Origin: Spirochaetota bacterium
Lineage (GTDB): Bacteria; Spirochaetota; UBA12135; COTS27; JAFLEE01
DNA length: 64,000 nt
Reading direction: 5' to 3'
NCBI GenBank assembly: GCA_017302015.1
Contig: JAFLEE010000012.1
Coordinates: 1 to 64,000, forward strand
This document shows, piece by piece, positions 26,267-34,820 of the stretch (positions are counted from its first letter, which is position 1; each line of letters opens with the position of its first letter). Below the pieces are notes generated by a model. The model did not search any database. It worked only from the letters and a program-made list of their open reading frames with translations, and was not told where the DNA came from. The position numbers and the translations under genes were made by a program.

Positions 26267-27265
26267 ATGCAGCACACGGATGGATTGCGCGGGTCGGGCC
26301 TCGACTTGTTGGAACTCGCGCGCATCACCCTCGGGCAAAAGCGGGTCTTCCTCGTTTCCGCGCTCCTCGTTTTCCTGTTCGCCGCCGTCCTCTCCTTCAT
26401 GAAGCCGCAGGAGGCAGTCGTCTCCCGCTCCTACCAATTCAAGATCCCCCAACCCCTCGACGCGGCCCAGGTCGCTGCCAAGACCGCGCAATTCCTGCGC
26501 TTCCCCCCCGGATGCCGATCCCCGTCCGGCGGCGGGCTCTCCAAGGCCGAAGACCGCATCTCGGTCGATCTCGAGTATCGGATCACGGGCAACGGCCTCA
26601 TCGACCCCGGCATCCCCTATTGGAAGGGCGAGGTGATCTCCAGTTTCCGCCGGGCCCTGCTCGTGGGCGCTTTTCAGAGCGATTTCGCCCAACTCTCCAA
26701 CGTCGATGTCGCGTATTTCGAAACCCAACTCGAGGATCGAAGACGCGAACTCGCCGGCCTCGCGGCCTTGCGCGCCGAGAAGGGGAACCTCCCGGGCATC
26801 CCCTTGACCCAATTATCCGGCGATTTCGCCCTCATGCGGCGGTGGGTGGGGGTCGATGCCGTGATGAACGCGCTCGAGAAGGATCTCTTCGGCCTCCAAT
26901 TCCAGCAGAACCGTTATGTACACGCGAAAGAGAAGTTGCGGGCCTGGGACCCCCTCCTCGCCGAATTGGAACGAGTCCCCAGCGCTGACAAGGCCCGGTG
27001 GCTGGCCATCGCTGCGGGCATCCCGAATGTGGAATGGCGCCGCCTGGCCCAGGAGCGCATCGAGCACTACACCTCCAGCATCGCCGACCTCCTCTTCGTG
27101 TCCGAGACCGTGAAGATCGAGGCCAAATCCATCCCCCTTTGGAGGCGCCTCTTGGTTTCTGCCTTGGTGGCCGTCTGTTTCGGCCTCCTGGCCGCCTTCC
27201 TGGTTGGCTTCCTCCCCACGGCACGGGCTGATTTGGGCGTTCGGCTGCCCGCGAAGTCCCCTTGA
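26267..27265 (+). CDS. Wzz-like chain-length/polysaccharide co-polymerase protein
   Basis: 332 aa with two membrane helices: one near residues 25-43 (VFLVSALLVFLFAAVL) and one at about 298-320 (LLVSALVAVCFGLLAAFLVG). They enclose a periplasmic domain of about 250 residues rich in charged helices. The topology and size match Wzz/PCP chain-length regulators, which control O-antigen or capsule length with a Wzy polymerase. The Pro-Gly motif usual in the second helix region is not obvious, and there is no kinase domain. The ATG at 26267 is fixed by a consensus promoter ending 7 nt upstream. It is divergent from the putative GT-B gene. Confidence 0.6.
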   Translation: MQHTDGLRGSGLDLLELARITLGQKRVFLVSALLVFLFAAVLSFMKPQEAVVSRSYQFKIPQPLDAAQVAAKTAQFLRFPPGCRSPSGGGLSKAEDRISVDLEYRITGNGLIDPGIPYWKGEVISSFRRALLVGAFQSDFAQLSNVDVAYFETQLEDRRRELAGLAALRAEKGNLPGIPLTQLSGDFALMRRWVGVDAVMNALEKDLFGLQFQQNRYVHAKEKLRAWDPLLAELERVPSADKARWLAIAAGIPNVEWRRLAQERIEHYTSSIADLLFVSETVKIEAKSIPLWRRLLVSALVAVCFGLLAAFLVGFLPTARADLGVRLPAKSP

Positions 27266-27290
27266 CCCCGTCCGAATTTAAAACTATTCT
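27262..27290 (+). promoter_or_regulatory. sigma70-type promoter of the nonulosonic-acid-type operon
   Basis: TTGACC (27262-27267), 17 bp spacer, TATTCT (27285-27290). The -35 box overlaps the stop codon of the Wzz-like gene. Predicted leader about 55 nt, ending in AGGAG (27342-27346) five bases before the ATG at 27352. Confidence 0.6.
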
Positions 27291-27351
27291 TACCCCTCCC
27301 AAATCCGCCCCGTCACCGGGCCGACGCCCGTGACCCCCTTCAGGAGCCATC

Positions 27352-28191
27352 ATGTCCGTCATCGTCATCGCCGAAATCGGCATCAACCATAACGGCGACC
27401 TCGACACCGCCAAGAAACTCATCGATGGCGCCGCCATGGCCGGCTGCGACGCGGTGAAGTTCCAGAAGCGCACCCTCGACGTCGTCTACACGAAGGCCGA
27501 ACTCGACAAGCCCCGCGAATCCCCCTGGGGCACCACCAACCGCGAACAGAAGGCCGGGCTCGAGTTCTCCGTGGACCAATACAAGGTGATCGACGCCTAT
27601 TGCAAATCCAAGGGCATCGATTGGCTCTTCTCCGCCTGGGACATCGAAAGCCAACGCGTGATGCGCCCCTTCAACTGCAAATACAATAAGGTCGCCTCGG
27701 CGATGCTCGGGAACGTCGAGTTCCTGAAGGAAGTCGCCGGCGAGAAGAAGTACACGTTCGTCTCCACGGGCATGTCCACCGTCGCCGAACTCGACGCGGT
27801 CGTCGACCTCTTCAAGAAATCCGGTTGCCCCTTCGAACTCATGCATTGCAACTCGACCTACCCCATGAAGAATGAAGAGGCCAACCTCTCCGTCATGGCG
27901 ACCCTGCGCGAGCGCTACAAGTGCAAGGTCGGCTATAGCGGGCATGAAACGGGCCGCATCGTCTCCTTCGCGGCGGTGGCCCTCGGGGCGACGTCGCTCG
28001 AGCGGCACATCACCCTCGACAAGACCATGTACGGCAGCGACCAGGCCGCCTCCATCGAGATCGACGACCTCATCCGGCTGGTCCGCGAACTGCGCATGAT
28101 CCCGGGCATCCTGGGTTCCCCCGAGAAGACGATTTATCCGAAGGAAGCCGAATCCCGGAAGAAATTGCGCTATTACGACGCCGCGAAGTGA
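27352..28191 (+). CDS. neuB: NeuB-family nonulosonic acid synthase lacking the SAF domain
   Basis: 279 aa TIM-barrel enzyme. It begins VIAEIGINHNGD (residues 5-16), followed by CDAVKFQKR, FSVDQYKVID, STGMSTVAE, LMHCNSTYP, VGYSGHETG and LERHITLDKTMYGSD, the complete NeuB active-site set including the metal-binding His pair. NeuB condenses PEP with a 2-acylamino- or hydroxy-hexose (or its 6-phosphate) to a nine-carbon keto-acid. Typical NeuB proteins are 335-350 aa and end in a SAF (antifreeze-like) domain that reaches into the partner's active site. This protein stops where that domain should begin. It is the first gene of a ten-gene operon and overlaps the KdsC-like gene by 4 bp. Confidence 0.88.
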   Translation: MSVIVIAEIGINHNGDLDTAKKLIDGAAMAGCDAVKFQKRTLDVVYTKAELDKPRESPWGTTNREQKAGLEFSVDQYKVIDAYCKSKGIDWLFSAWDIESQRVMRPFNCKYNKVASAMLGNVEFLKEVAGEKKYTFVSTGMSTVAELDAVVDLFKKSGCPFELMHCNSTYPMKNEEANLSVMATLRERYKCKVGYSGHETGRIVSFAAVALGATSLERHITLDKTMYGSDQAASIEIDDLIRLVRELRMIPGILGSPEKTIYPKEAESRKKLRYYDAAK

Positions 28192-28706
28192 TTTTTAACC
28201 GGCTTCGCCCCGGACGCGCACGCCTGCGGCGGGTGCGCCTCATCGCCTTCGACCTCGATGGCGTGTTCACCGACGGGGGGGTCTGGTTCGGCCCCGGCGG
28301 GGGCGAGTGGAAGCGCCTCGGCTATCGCGACCTCGACGGCTATTTCGCACTCCGGCGGGCGGGGTGGAGAACCGCGGTGATCACCGGGGAGAAAGGCGAA
28401 TTGCCGGAGCGTTTCCTCGCGCGTTTGAACCCCGATCATGCGCGGCAAGGATGCAAGGCCAAACTCGCCGCCCTCGATGAGATGCTCCTCGCCGAAGGGA
28501 TCACCCGGGAACAGGTGGCGTATGTCGGCGATAGCACCCACGACCTGGAGGTCTTGCGCGCCGTGGGTCTGGGGATCGCCCCGGCCGACGCCCACCCGCG
28601 CGCACGGGCGGCGGCCCGTTGGGTGCTGGGGCATCGCGGCGGCTACGATGCGGTGGGTGAATTGGCCGAGGCCTTTTTGAAAGTTGCCCCGGGCGGGCAA
28701 GCGTAG
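28188..28706 (+). CDS. KdsC-like HAD phosphatase
   Basis: 172 aa from a GTG overlapping the neuB stop; a GTG at 28233 is an alternative that would give a more usual N-terminus. HAD motifs are FDLDGVFTDGG (motif I), VITGEK (motif II), the lysine in CKAKLAAL and VAYVGDSTHDLEVL (motifs III/IV). The lack of a cap domain and the length match KdsC and the C-terminal domains of some NeuA proteins. It would dephosphorylate an 8- or 9-phosphate of the keto-acid made by the adjacent NeuB, as KDN-9-phosphate phosphatases do. That implies the NeuB substrate is a hexose 6-phosphate. Confidence 0.87.
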   Translation: MIFNRLRPGRARLRRVRLIAFDLDGVFTDGGVWFGPGGGEWKRLGYRDLDGYFALRRAGWRTAVITGEKGELPERFLARLNPDHARQGCKAKLAALDEMLLAEGITREQVAYVGDSTHDLEVLRAVGLGIAPADAHPRARAAARWVLGHRGGYDAVGELAEAFLKVAPGGQA

Positions 28707-28713
28707 GGCGGAC

Positions 28714-29544
28714 ATGGCGAAATGGAAACTTGGCGTGATGCAGGGCCGGCTGCTCCCGAAATACCGGGGACGGTTCCAAGCCCATCCGGTGGGCTATTGG
28801 GAGGATGAGTTCCCCTTGGCCGCCGCCTGCGGCCTTTCGCTCATCGAGTTCATCCTCGATTATCACGACGCCGACAAGAACCCTCTGCTCGAAGCGGGCG
28901 GGGTCGGGCGCATCCGCAAGGCCAGTGCCGCGACGGGGGTCGGGGTCGAAACCGTCTGCGCCGACTACTTCATGGAGGCGCCGCTGCACCACGCCGATCC
29001 CGGCGTCCGTCGCGAGAGCGCCGCGGTGTTCCGCCGGCTCTTGGACACGGCGGGCGAGCTCGGCGTGGGGAACCTCGTGCTCCCCTGTGTCGACCAGTCC
29101 AGCCTCGGCGGAACCGAGGCCGCGGATCGCCTCGTCGAATCCTTGGCGCCGCTTTTGCCCCTGGCCGCGGAGAAGGGGGTGTTTATTTCCTTCGAAACCG
29201 ATCTGGCGCCCGCGCCCTTCGCCGCGCTCCTGGCCAGGATCGATCATCCCGCCGCCCGCGTCAATTGGGATACCGGCAATAGCGCGAGCCTCGGCTACGA
29301 TGCCCGCGAGGAATGGCGGGCCTATGGGCCCCTCATTTCGGACGTGCACCTGAAAGACAGGGTGCGCGGCGGCGGTTCCATCCTCCTCGGCGACGGGGCC
29401 GTGGATTGGGAGGCGTGCCGCACCCTGCTTAAGGACTATGCGGGTCCCGTCATCCTCCAAGCCTGGCGCGATGACGAGGGCCTCGGCGTCTTCAAGCGGC
29501 AACTCGCCTGGGTGCGGGGGAAATTCGGCGGGATCGTGCCATGA
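28714..29544 (+). CDS. sugar phosphate isomerase/epimerase-type TIM barrel protein
   Basis: 276 aa. It begins KLGVMQGRLLPK, a start seen in xylose-isomerase-like TIM barrels of sugar clusters, and has metal-ligand candidates at FILDYHDAD, FETDL, NWDTGN and SDVHLKDR, with the final acidic pair absent or weak at LQAWRDDE. The DxH motif in VHLKD is the family's metal-binding signature. The enzymes interconvert keto- and aldo-sugars or epimerise at C2/C3. Within this operon it could prepare the hexose precursor for NeuB. The ATG at 28714 was preferred over a TTG at 28684. It overlaps the next SDR gene by 4 bp. Confidence 0.8.
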   Translation: MAKWKLGVMQGRLLPKYRGRFQAHPVGYWEDEFPLAAACGLSLIEFILDYHDADKNPLLEAGGVGRIRKASAATGVGVETVCADYFMEAPLHHADPGVRRESAAVFRRLLDTAGELGVGNLVLPCVDQSSLGGTEAADRLVESLAPLLPLAAEKGVFISFETDLAPAPFAALLARIDHPAARVNWDTGNSASLGYDAREEWRAYGPLISDVHLKDRVRGGGSILLGDGAVDWEACRTLLKDYAGPVILQAWRDDEGLGVFKRQLAWVRGKFGGIVP

Positions 29545-30314
29545 ACCTGGGCCTGGAAAACCGTTGCTTCCTCGTGGCCGGGGCCTCCCGCGGCATCGGG
29601 CACGGTATCGCCGGGGCGCTGCTCGCCGAAGGCGCCCGAGTTTGCCTGACCGGCCGGGATGGCGAATCCCTCGGGCGCGCCCAGGCAACCTTCGCGGCGC
29701 TCCATGGGGATCGGGTGTGCGCGGAGCGCTGTGATTTCACCGATCCGTCCTCGCTTCGAGCCCTCATCGAAAAGGTCGGATCCCGCTGGCCGAAGCTCGA
29801 CGGGTTCATTTGGAACGCAGGCAGCGGTCGAAGCGTGCCCGATGCCATCCCCCCCGCCGACCATTGGGCCAAGGTCCAACGCCATAATTTCGACGCGGCC
29901 GTGGAGGCCGCCCGTGCTTTCCTTCCCCTGCTCGTCTCGGCCCGGGGAACCCTCCTGTTCATCGCGAGCATCGCAGGCCTCGAGGCCTTCGGCGCCCCGG
30001 TGGACTACAGCACGGCCAAGGCCGCCCTCATCGCCTTCTCAAAAAATCTTTCGCGCAAGCTGGGGTCGCAGGGCGTGCGCGTCAATACCCTGGCTCCGGG
30101 CAACGTCGCGTTCCCCGGCGGCGATTGGGACCGAAAGCGCGCCGAGGATCCCGCCAAGGTCGAGGCGATGCTCAAAGCCTCCGTGCCCCTGGGGCGCTTC
30201 GGCACGCCCGAGGAGATCGGCGCCGCCGCGGCCTTCCTGGTCTCGCCCCGGGCCGACTTCATCACCGGCGCGTGCCTGGTGGTGGATGGCGGGCAAACTG
30301 TGGGCCTCTTCTAA
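29541..30314 (+). CDS. SDR family NAD(P)-dependent oxidoreductase
   Basis: 257 aa classical SDR. GASRGIG cofactor motif at residues 14-20, WNAGSG in place of NNAG near 92-97, catalytic Ser in IASIAG, and YSTAK with Tyr and Lys near 155-159. The C-terminus ends ITGACLVVDGGQ, as in FabG-like proteins. The ATG overlaps the preceding stop (ATGA). It probably oxidises or reduces a hydroxyl or keto group on the precursor sugar. It differs clearly from the second SDR of the operon (33016-33858), so two separate redox steps are likely. Confidence 0.86.
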   Translation: MNLGLENRCFLVAGASRGIGHGIAGALLAEGARVCLTGRDGESLGRAQATFAALHGDRVCAERCDFTDPSSLRALIEKVGSRWPKLDGFIWNAGSGRSVPDAIPPADHWAKVQRHNFDAAVEAARAFLPLLVSARGTLLFIASIAGLEAFGAPVDYSTAKAALIAFSKNLSRKLGSQGVRVNTLAPGNVAFPGGDWDRKRAEDPAKVEAMLKASVPLGRFGTPEEIGAAAAFLVSPRADFITGACLVVDGGQTVGLF

Positions 30315-30332
30315 CCGCGTCTCGGGGGTCCC

Positions 30333-30788
30333 ATGGAAGAACATCGCCTCATCGGCTTCCGCCATATCGGCATCATCGTCAACAAGATGGAAGAATCCAT
30401 CCGGTTCTACCGCGACCTCCTCGGGTTCACGGTGGCGCAGGACTGGACGGAGGACAGCGCATACCTCAACACCGTGCTCGGGACGACGGGCGAGCGCGTG
30501 CGCATGGCGAAACTGCGGGGCCCCGATGGCATCCTCGTCGAACTCCTGCGCTACGAGAAGAACCGGTCGGGCGAATTGGATCTCCCCTTCTGGCACGCCG
30601 GGGTCTGCCACATGGCCCTCACGGTCGCCGACGTGGGCGCGACCTGGAAGAAACTGAGCGCCGCCGGGGTGCCCTTCGTCAGCCCGCCCCAAGAGAGCAC
30701 CGAAGGAACGGCCAAGGTCTGCTTCTGCACCGACCCCAACGGCATCCGCGTCGAACTCGTCGAGATCAAGGCGGCCGCCCCTCGCTGA
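30333..30788 (+). CDS. VOC (glyoxalase/dioxygenase superfamily) protein
   Basis: 151 aa. Two beta-alpha-beta-beta-beta units are visible, starting GFRHIGIIVNKMEESIRFYRDLLGF and GVCHMALTVADVGATWKKL, each with the His that begins a VOC metal site; Glu residues in ILVELLRY and IRVELVEI supply the remaining ligands. A complete two-His, two-Glu site is therefore plausible. VOC enzymes include glyoxalase I, epimerases (methylmalonyl-CoA) and isomerases. In this operon an epimerase or isomerase acting on a sugar intermediate fits best, but no substrate can be named. It lies 18 bp after the SDR gene and 17 bp before the cytidylyltransferase gene. Confidence 0.83.
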   Translation: MEEHRLIGFRHIGIIVNKMEESIRFYRDLLGFTVAQDWTEDSAYLNTVLGTTGERVRMAKLRGPDGILVELLRYEKNRSGELDLPFWHAGVCHMALTVADVGATWKKLSAAGVPFVSPPQESTEGTAKVCFCTDPNGIRVELVEIKAAAPR

Positions 30789-30805
30789 TGCGATAATTTC
30801 GCACC

Positions 30806-31549
30806 ATGCCGAACATCGTCGCCATCATCCCCGCCCGGGGCGGCTCCAAAGGCGTCCCCGGGAAGAACATCAAACCCCTCGCGGGGCATCCCCTCATCGC
30901 CTGGTCCATCGCGGCGGCGAAACTCTCCAAGCGCGTGGAGGGGCTGGTCATCACCACCGACAGCGAGGAGATCGCCGAGGTCTGCCGCCGATACGGCGAA
31001 GAAGTCCCCTTTCTGCGGCCCGCGGCCTATGCCGGGGATAAGTCCACCGACCGCGATTTCATGATCCACGCCCTCGACTGGTGGCAGGCCAACCGCGGTC
31101 CCGTTCCGGAGTATTGGGTGCACCTGCGGTCCACGACCCCCCTGCGCGACCCGGCCCACCTCGACGAGGCGATCGAGGCCATCACCGCCGCTCCCGGGGC
31201 GACCTGCCTCCGTTCCGCCCATCCCGCCCCCGAATCCCCCTTCAAGTGGTTCCGCAAGACGGAAGACGGGCAATTCACCGGGCTGGATCCGAACGAGACC
31301 CGGCCCGATGCCACCAACCTGCCGCGGCAGGCTTTCCCCGATGTGTTTATCCCCGACGGGTACGTCGATGTGCTGCGGGCGAGTTTCATCCGCTCCGGGC
31401 AGATGATCCACGGGCCCAAGATCCGCGCCTGGGTGTCCCCGGTGAGCGTGGAGGTGGATCGCCCCGAAGATTTCGAGCGCCTCGAGTTCCTCGCCCAACG
31501 CCAACGGCCCGTGCTGCTCGACTGGCTCGACCGCAACCGCCGGGCGTGA
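30806..31549 (+). CDS. neuA: NeuA-like cytidylyltransferase (acylneuraminate family)
   Basis: 247 aa. The nucleotidyl-transfer loop is IIPARGGSKGVPGKNI (residues 7-22), containing the RxxSKxxxxKN signature of NeuA/KdsB enzymes. HLRSTTPLRDPAHLDEAI is the later conserved QxTSPLR-like block, here with ST in place of TS. VEVDRPEDFE is the C-terminal I-D-xx-D-xx-x signature. The protein would activate the nonulosonic acid with CTP. No C-terminal hydrolase domain is fused; the KdsC-like phosphatase two kilobases upstream supplies it separately. Confidence 0.87.
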   Translation: MPNIVAIIPARGGSKGVPGKNIKPLAGHPLIAWSIAAAKLSKRVEGLVITTDSEEIAEVCRRYGEEVPFLRPAAYAGDKSTDRDFMIHALDWWQANRGPVPEYWVHLRSTTPLRDPAHLDEAIEAITAAPGATCLRSAHPAPESPFKWFRKTEDGQFTGLDPNETRPDATNLPRQAFPDVFIPDGYVDVLRASFIRSGQMIHGPKIRAWVSPVSVEVDRPEDFERLEFLAQRQRPVLLDWLDRNRRA

Positions 31550-31605
31550 TGCGGGCCGCCCCGCGACCCGACCGTCCGACCCCACCGTCCCCCTAGGAGG
31601 CTCCC

Positions 31606-32991
31606 ATGTCCGGTTTCCGATTCAATCTCACCCCGCGGGACGTCGCCCCGGTCTCCACCAAGCACCGACGCATCAAAACCAAGATCCCCGTCCCCCAGAG
31701 CCTCCCGATCCTCGCCCGCGTCGAGGAACTCGAGAGCACCTCCATGCACGGCGCCCTGCCGGTGCTTTGGGACCGCGCCGAGGGGCACAACGTCTACGAC
31801 GCTTGGGGAAATAAATGGCTCGACTTCACGAGCACCATCTTCGTGACGAACGCGGGCCACGGGAACAAGCGCATCCGAAAGGCGATGAAGAAGGTCATCG
31901 ACAAGCCCCTGCTCCACACCTACATGTACGTGTCCCGGGAGCGGGCGGATTACCTCGAATACCTGATCGCCAAGACGCCGGCGCACCTCGACAAGGCCTT
32001 CATGCTCTCGGCCGGCACGGAGGCCACCGAGTGCGCGCTGAAGCTCATGCGAATGAACGGATGGAAAACCGGTAAGAAACGCCCGGGCATCCTGGCGTTC
32101 GAGGGCAATTGGCACGGGCGCACCCTGGGCGCCCAGATGATGGGGTGGAACCCGGCGCAGAAGGAGTGGATCGGCTACCAGGATCCTAACATCCACCATC
32201 TCCCCTTCCCGTACCCCTGGCGCGAAGAGGCCATGAAGGATCCCCGCAAGTATTTCCGCGAGGCCATCGCCAAACTCTGCGCCGAGAAGAACCTCGACCC
32301 GAAGCAAGACCTCTGCGGCGTGATGATGGAGACCTGGCAGGGCTGGTGCGCGGCGATGTACCCGCCCGCCTTCGCCCAGGAAGTCGAGGCCTTCTGCCGC
32401 GAGAACGGCCTGCTCCTGGCCTTCGACGAGATGCAATCGGGCTTCGGCCGCACCGGAAAACTCTTCGGCTATATGCATTACGGCGTGGAGCCCGACCTGC
32501 TGTGCTGCGGAAAGGGCGCCGCCTCCAGCGTGCCGTTGTCGTTGGTGCTCGGGCGCAAGGCCATCATGGACCTCCCGGAGATCGGCAGCATGAGTTCCAC
32601 CCACTCCGCCAATCCCCTCGTCTGTGCGGCCGGGAAGGCGAACCTCCAGGCCATCCTCGAGGATGGCCTCATGGCCAATGCGGAGCGTCTTGGGCCCGTC
32701 TTCCAGGCCGAATTGGAGAAGATCCGCGCGGCGCACCCGAAGCATGTCAGCCGCATCATCGGGGTCGGCCTGGTGGCGGCGATCATCTTCCGCGATCCGG
32801 CCGACCAAGCCCTTGCATGGCTCGGCGACCGCGCCAGCGAACTTTCGATGGAGCGCGGGCTCCTCGTCGTGCACACGGGGCGCGAAAGCATCAAGATCGC
32901 CCCCCCCCTCTCGATCACCGAAGACGCCCTGCGCGAGGGCTGCGCGGTGCTCGCTTCCTCGGTAGCCGACGCCATCCGGGAACGCGGCTAG
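31606..32991 (+). CDS. class III aminotransferase
   Basis: 461 aa with AGGAGG seven bases before the ATG. Fold-type I motifs are LSAGTEATECALKL (phosphate loop, near residues 134-147), GNWHGRTLG (aromatic stacking), FDEMQSGFGRTG (PLP Asp274 region) and the Schiff-base Lys303 in CCGKGAAS. The order is that of acetylornithine/GABA/glutamate-1-semialdehyde aminotransferases. Nonulosonic-acid precursors are normally aminated by DegT-type enzymes, so a class III enzyme here is unusual. It probably installs the amino group on a keto intermediate, at an open-chain or terminal position. The upstream gap of 56 bp has no promoter I can see. Confidence 0.87.
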   Translation: MSGFRFNLTPRDVAPVSTKHRRIKTKIPVPQSLPILARVEELESTSMHGALPVLWDRAEGHNVYDAWGNKWLDFTSTIFVTNAGHGNKRIRKAMKKVIDKPLLHTYMYVSRERADYLEYLIAKTPAHLDKAFMLSAGTEATECALKLMRMNGWKTGKKRPGILAFEGNWHGRTLGAQMMGWNPAQKEWIGYQDPNIHHLPFPYPWREEAMKDPRKYFREAIAKLCAEKNLDPKQDLCGVMMETWQGWCAAMYPPAFAQEVEAFCRENGLLLAFDEMQSGFGRTGKLFGYMHYGVEPDLLCCGKGAASSVPLSLVLGRKAIMDLPEIGSMSSTHSANPLVCAAGKANLQAILEDGLMANAERLGPVFQAELEKIRAAHPKHVSRIIGVGLVAAIIFRDPADQALAWLGDRASELSMERGLLVVHTGRESIKIAPPLSITEDALREGCAVLASSVADAIRERG

Positions 32992-33015
32992 CCCCGGCAG
33001 GCGCCGACCGACCCC

Positions 33016-33858
33016 ATGGGCAAGATCGAACCCCTCCCCCAAGTGTTTTCGCTCTCCGGGCGCGGCGCCGTGATCACCGGCGGAGCGGGCCTCCTCGGCC
33101 GGGAGCACGCCGCGGCGCTCCTGGAAGCGGGGGCACGGGTGGCGCTCCTCGACATCTCCATCGAAGCCCTGGCGAAGGCGTCCGCGGGCTTCCCCGAGGA
33201 GGAGCGCGCACGCGTGGCCACGATCGCCTGCGACATCACCCGGGAGGAAGCGGTCTCGAAAGCGCTCGCGGAACTCGCGGGCGCTTGGGGGGAGGCGCCC
33301 CATATCCTCGTCAATAACGCCGCCATCGACCCGAAATTCGAGAAGGACAGCACCGTCAACCGCTCGCGCCTGGAGCATTTTCCGCTGGAGCAGTGGAACC
33401 GCGAGTTGGCCGTTGGCCTCACGGGCTCCATGGTCTGCGCGAAGGTCTTCGGGTCGGCGATGGCCGCCGCGGGGCGCGGCGTCATCCTCAATATCGCCTC
33501 CGACCTCGGCCTCATCGCGCCGGACCAGAGGCTCTACCGGAAAGAAGGGCTCCCCGAGGGGATGCAGAGCGTGAAGCCCGTGACGTATTCGGTGATCAAA
33601 CACGGCCTCATCGGCCTCACGCGCTACCTGGCGACCTATTGGCCGGAACGGGGGGTGCGGTGCAATGCCTTCGCGCCGGGGGGCGTTTTCAATAACCACG
33701 CCGACCCGTTCCTGGCGAACCTCACGCGCCTCATCCCGATGGGCCGCATGGCCCGCCTCGGGGAATACCGGGGGGCCGTACTCTTCCTTTGCAGCGACGC
33801 ATCCAGTTATATGAACGGCGCGGTCCTCGCGATGGACGGCGGAAGGAGCACTTGGTGA
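33016..33858 (+). CDS. SDR family oxidoreductase (PtmA-like)
   Basis: 280 aa. TGGAGLLG cofactor motif at residues 21-28, NNAAID near 99-104, catalytic Ser in IASDLG, and YSVIK with Tyr/Lys near 196-200, followed by RYLATYW and RCNAFAPGG. The long insert before the active-site Tyr (about residues 165-195) resembles the PtmA-type SDRs that accompany nonulosonic acid genes in Campylobacter-type clusters. It overlaps the following oxidoreductase gene by 4 bp. A redox step on the hexose precursor is inferred. Confidence 0.84.
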   Translation: MGKIEPLPQVFSLSGRGAVITGGAGLLGREHAAALLEAGARVALLDISIEALAKASAGFPEEERARVATIACDITREEAVSKALAELAGAWGEAPHILVNNAAIDPKFEKDSTVNRSRLEHFPLEQWNRELAVGLTGSMVCAKVFGSAMAAAGRGVILNIASDLGLIAPDQRLYRKEGLPEGMQSVKPVTYSVIKHGLIGLTRYLATYWPERGVRCNAFAPGGVFNNHADPFLANLTRLIPMGRMARLGEYRGAVLFLCSDASSYMNGAVLAMDGGRSTW

Positions 33859-34820
33859 GCAAATCGATCCTCCTGATCGGCACGGGCCCCATGGCCGCCG
33901 AGTACCTCAAGATCCTCACGGCCAAGGCCTCGGGCGAGGTGACGGTGGCCGGTCGCGACGACGGGCGGCTGGCGGGCGTGAAAGCCGCGTTCCCCGGGGT
34001 CGACACGTTCCGATTGCCCCCGGCGGGCGCTCCCCTCGGGCGGACCTGGGACGCGGCGATCCTGGCCAGCGGCATCCCGGACCTCGCCGGAGATCTCGAA
34101 CGGTGCCTCGCCGCCGGAATTCCCCAGGTGCTCGTGGAGAAGCCGGTCACCACCGATTTGACCCGCCTGAAGCGATTGGCCGACCTGGCGGCGGGGAAGG
34201 GGGCTCGGGTGCGCGTGGCGACCAATCGCCGCCATTACGGGTCGATCCGAAAGTTGAAGGCGATCCTCGCGGGCGAAAGCCCCCTGGGGGCCTCCTTCGA
34301 TTTCACCGAGTGGCTTTCGCGGGTTCCGAAGGCTTGGGAATCCCATGAGGGCGGGCAGCGCCTCGCGCTCTCCAATTCCTTCCACGTCTTCGACACGGTC
34401 GAGCATCTCCTGGGCGCGTTCAAGAAGGAAGCGGGCTTCCACGGGGAGACTGGCGCCGTGGCCTGGCACCCCGATCCGGTGGTGTTCTTCGGCTACGGGA
34501 AGGCCGGAACGACCCCGGTGGTCTACGGCACCAGTTGGATCTCCCCCGGGCGCTGGGCCATCGAAGTCATGACGCGGGAGGGCCGCTATCGCCTCGCCCC
34601 CATGGAGAAGCTCGCGGTGCTGCGGCACGGCACCCTGGAGTGGAAAGAGATACCCCTCGACAACCAGGTTGATCTCGATTTCAAACCCGGGCTCGCGGGG
34701 GTCGTCGGCGAGTTTCTCGTCCCCCCCGGCGGCGGAGAAGCGCTCTTGCCCGACCTGAACGCCTACCTCCAAATGGCGACCCGGATGGCCGACCTGTGCG
34801 GCTACAAGGCGGCCCCATGA
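33855..34820 (+). CDS. Gfo/Idh/MocA-type oxidoreductase
   Basis: 321 aa from a GTG overlapping the SDR stop codon, with AAGGAG six bases upstream. An N-terminal Rossmann fold starts SILLIGTGPMAAEYL; VLVEKPVTTDL is the family's EKP motif near residue 88, holding the catalytic Lys, and ATNRRHYGSIRK follows as the N-R/H region. The C-terminal part is a beta-rich dimer domain. These enzymes oxidise or reduce sugar hydroxyls with NAD(P). It forms a tandem with the similar but distinct next gene. PtmF-like proteins in legionaminic-acid pathways are comparable. Confidence 0.78.
   Translation: MSKSILLIGTGPMAAEYLKILTAKASGEVTVAGRDDGRLAGVKAAFPGVDTFRLPPAGAPLGRTWDAAILASGIPDLAGDLERCLAAGIPQVLVEKPVTTDLTRLKRLADLAAGKGARVRVATNRRHYGSIRKLKAILAGESPLGASFDFTEWLSRVPKAWESHEGGQRLALSNSFHVFDTVEHLLGAFKKEAGFHGETGAVAWHPDPVVFFGYGKAGTTPVVYGTSWISPGRWAIEVMTREGRYRLAPMEKLAVLRHGTLEWKEIPLDNQVDLDFKPGLAGVVGEFLVPPGGGEALLPDLNAYLQMATRMADLCGYKAAP

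Noticed and set aside
31027-33699. Antisense frame of about 890 codons opposite the neuA/aminotransferase/SDR genes
   Set aside because: Its composition is that of reverse-read GC-rich coding sequence; three clear plus-strand genes with intact motifs explain the region.
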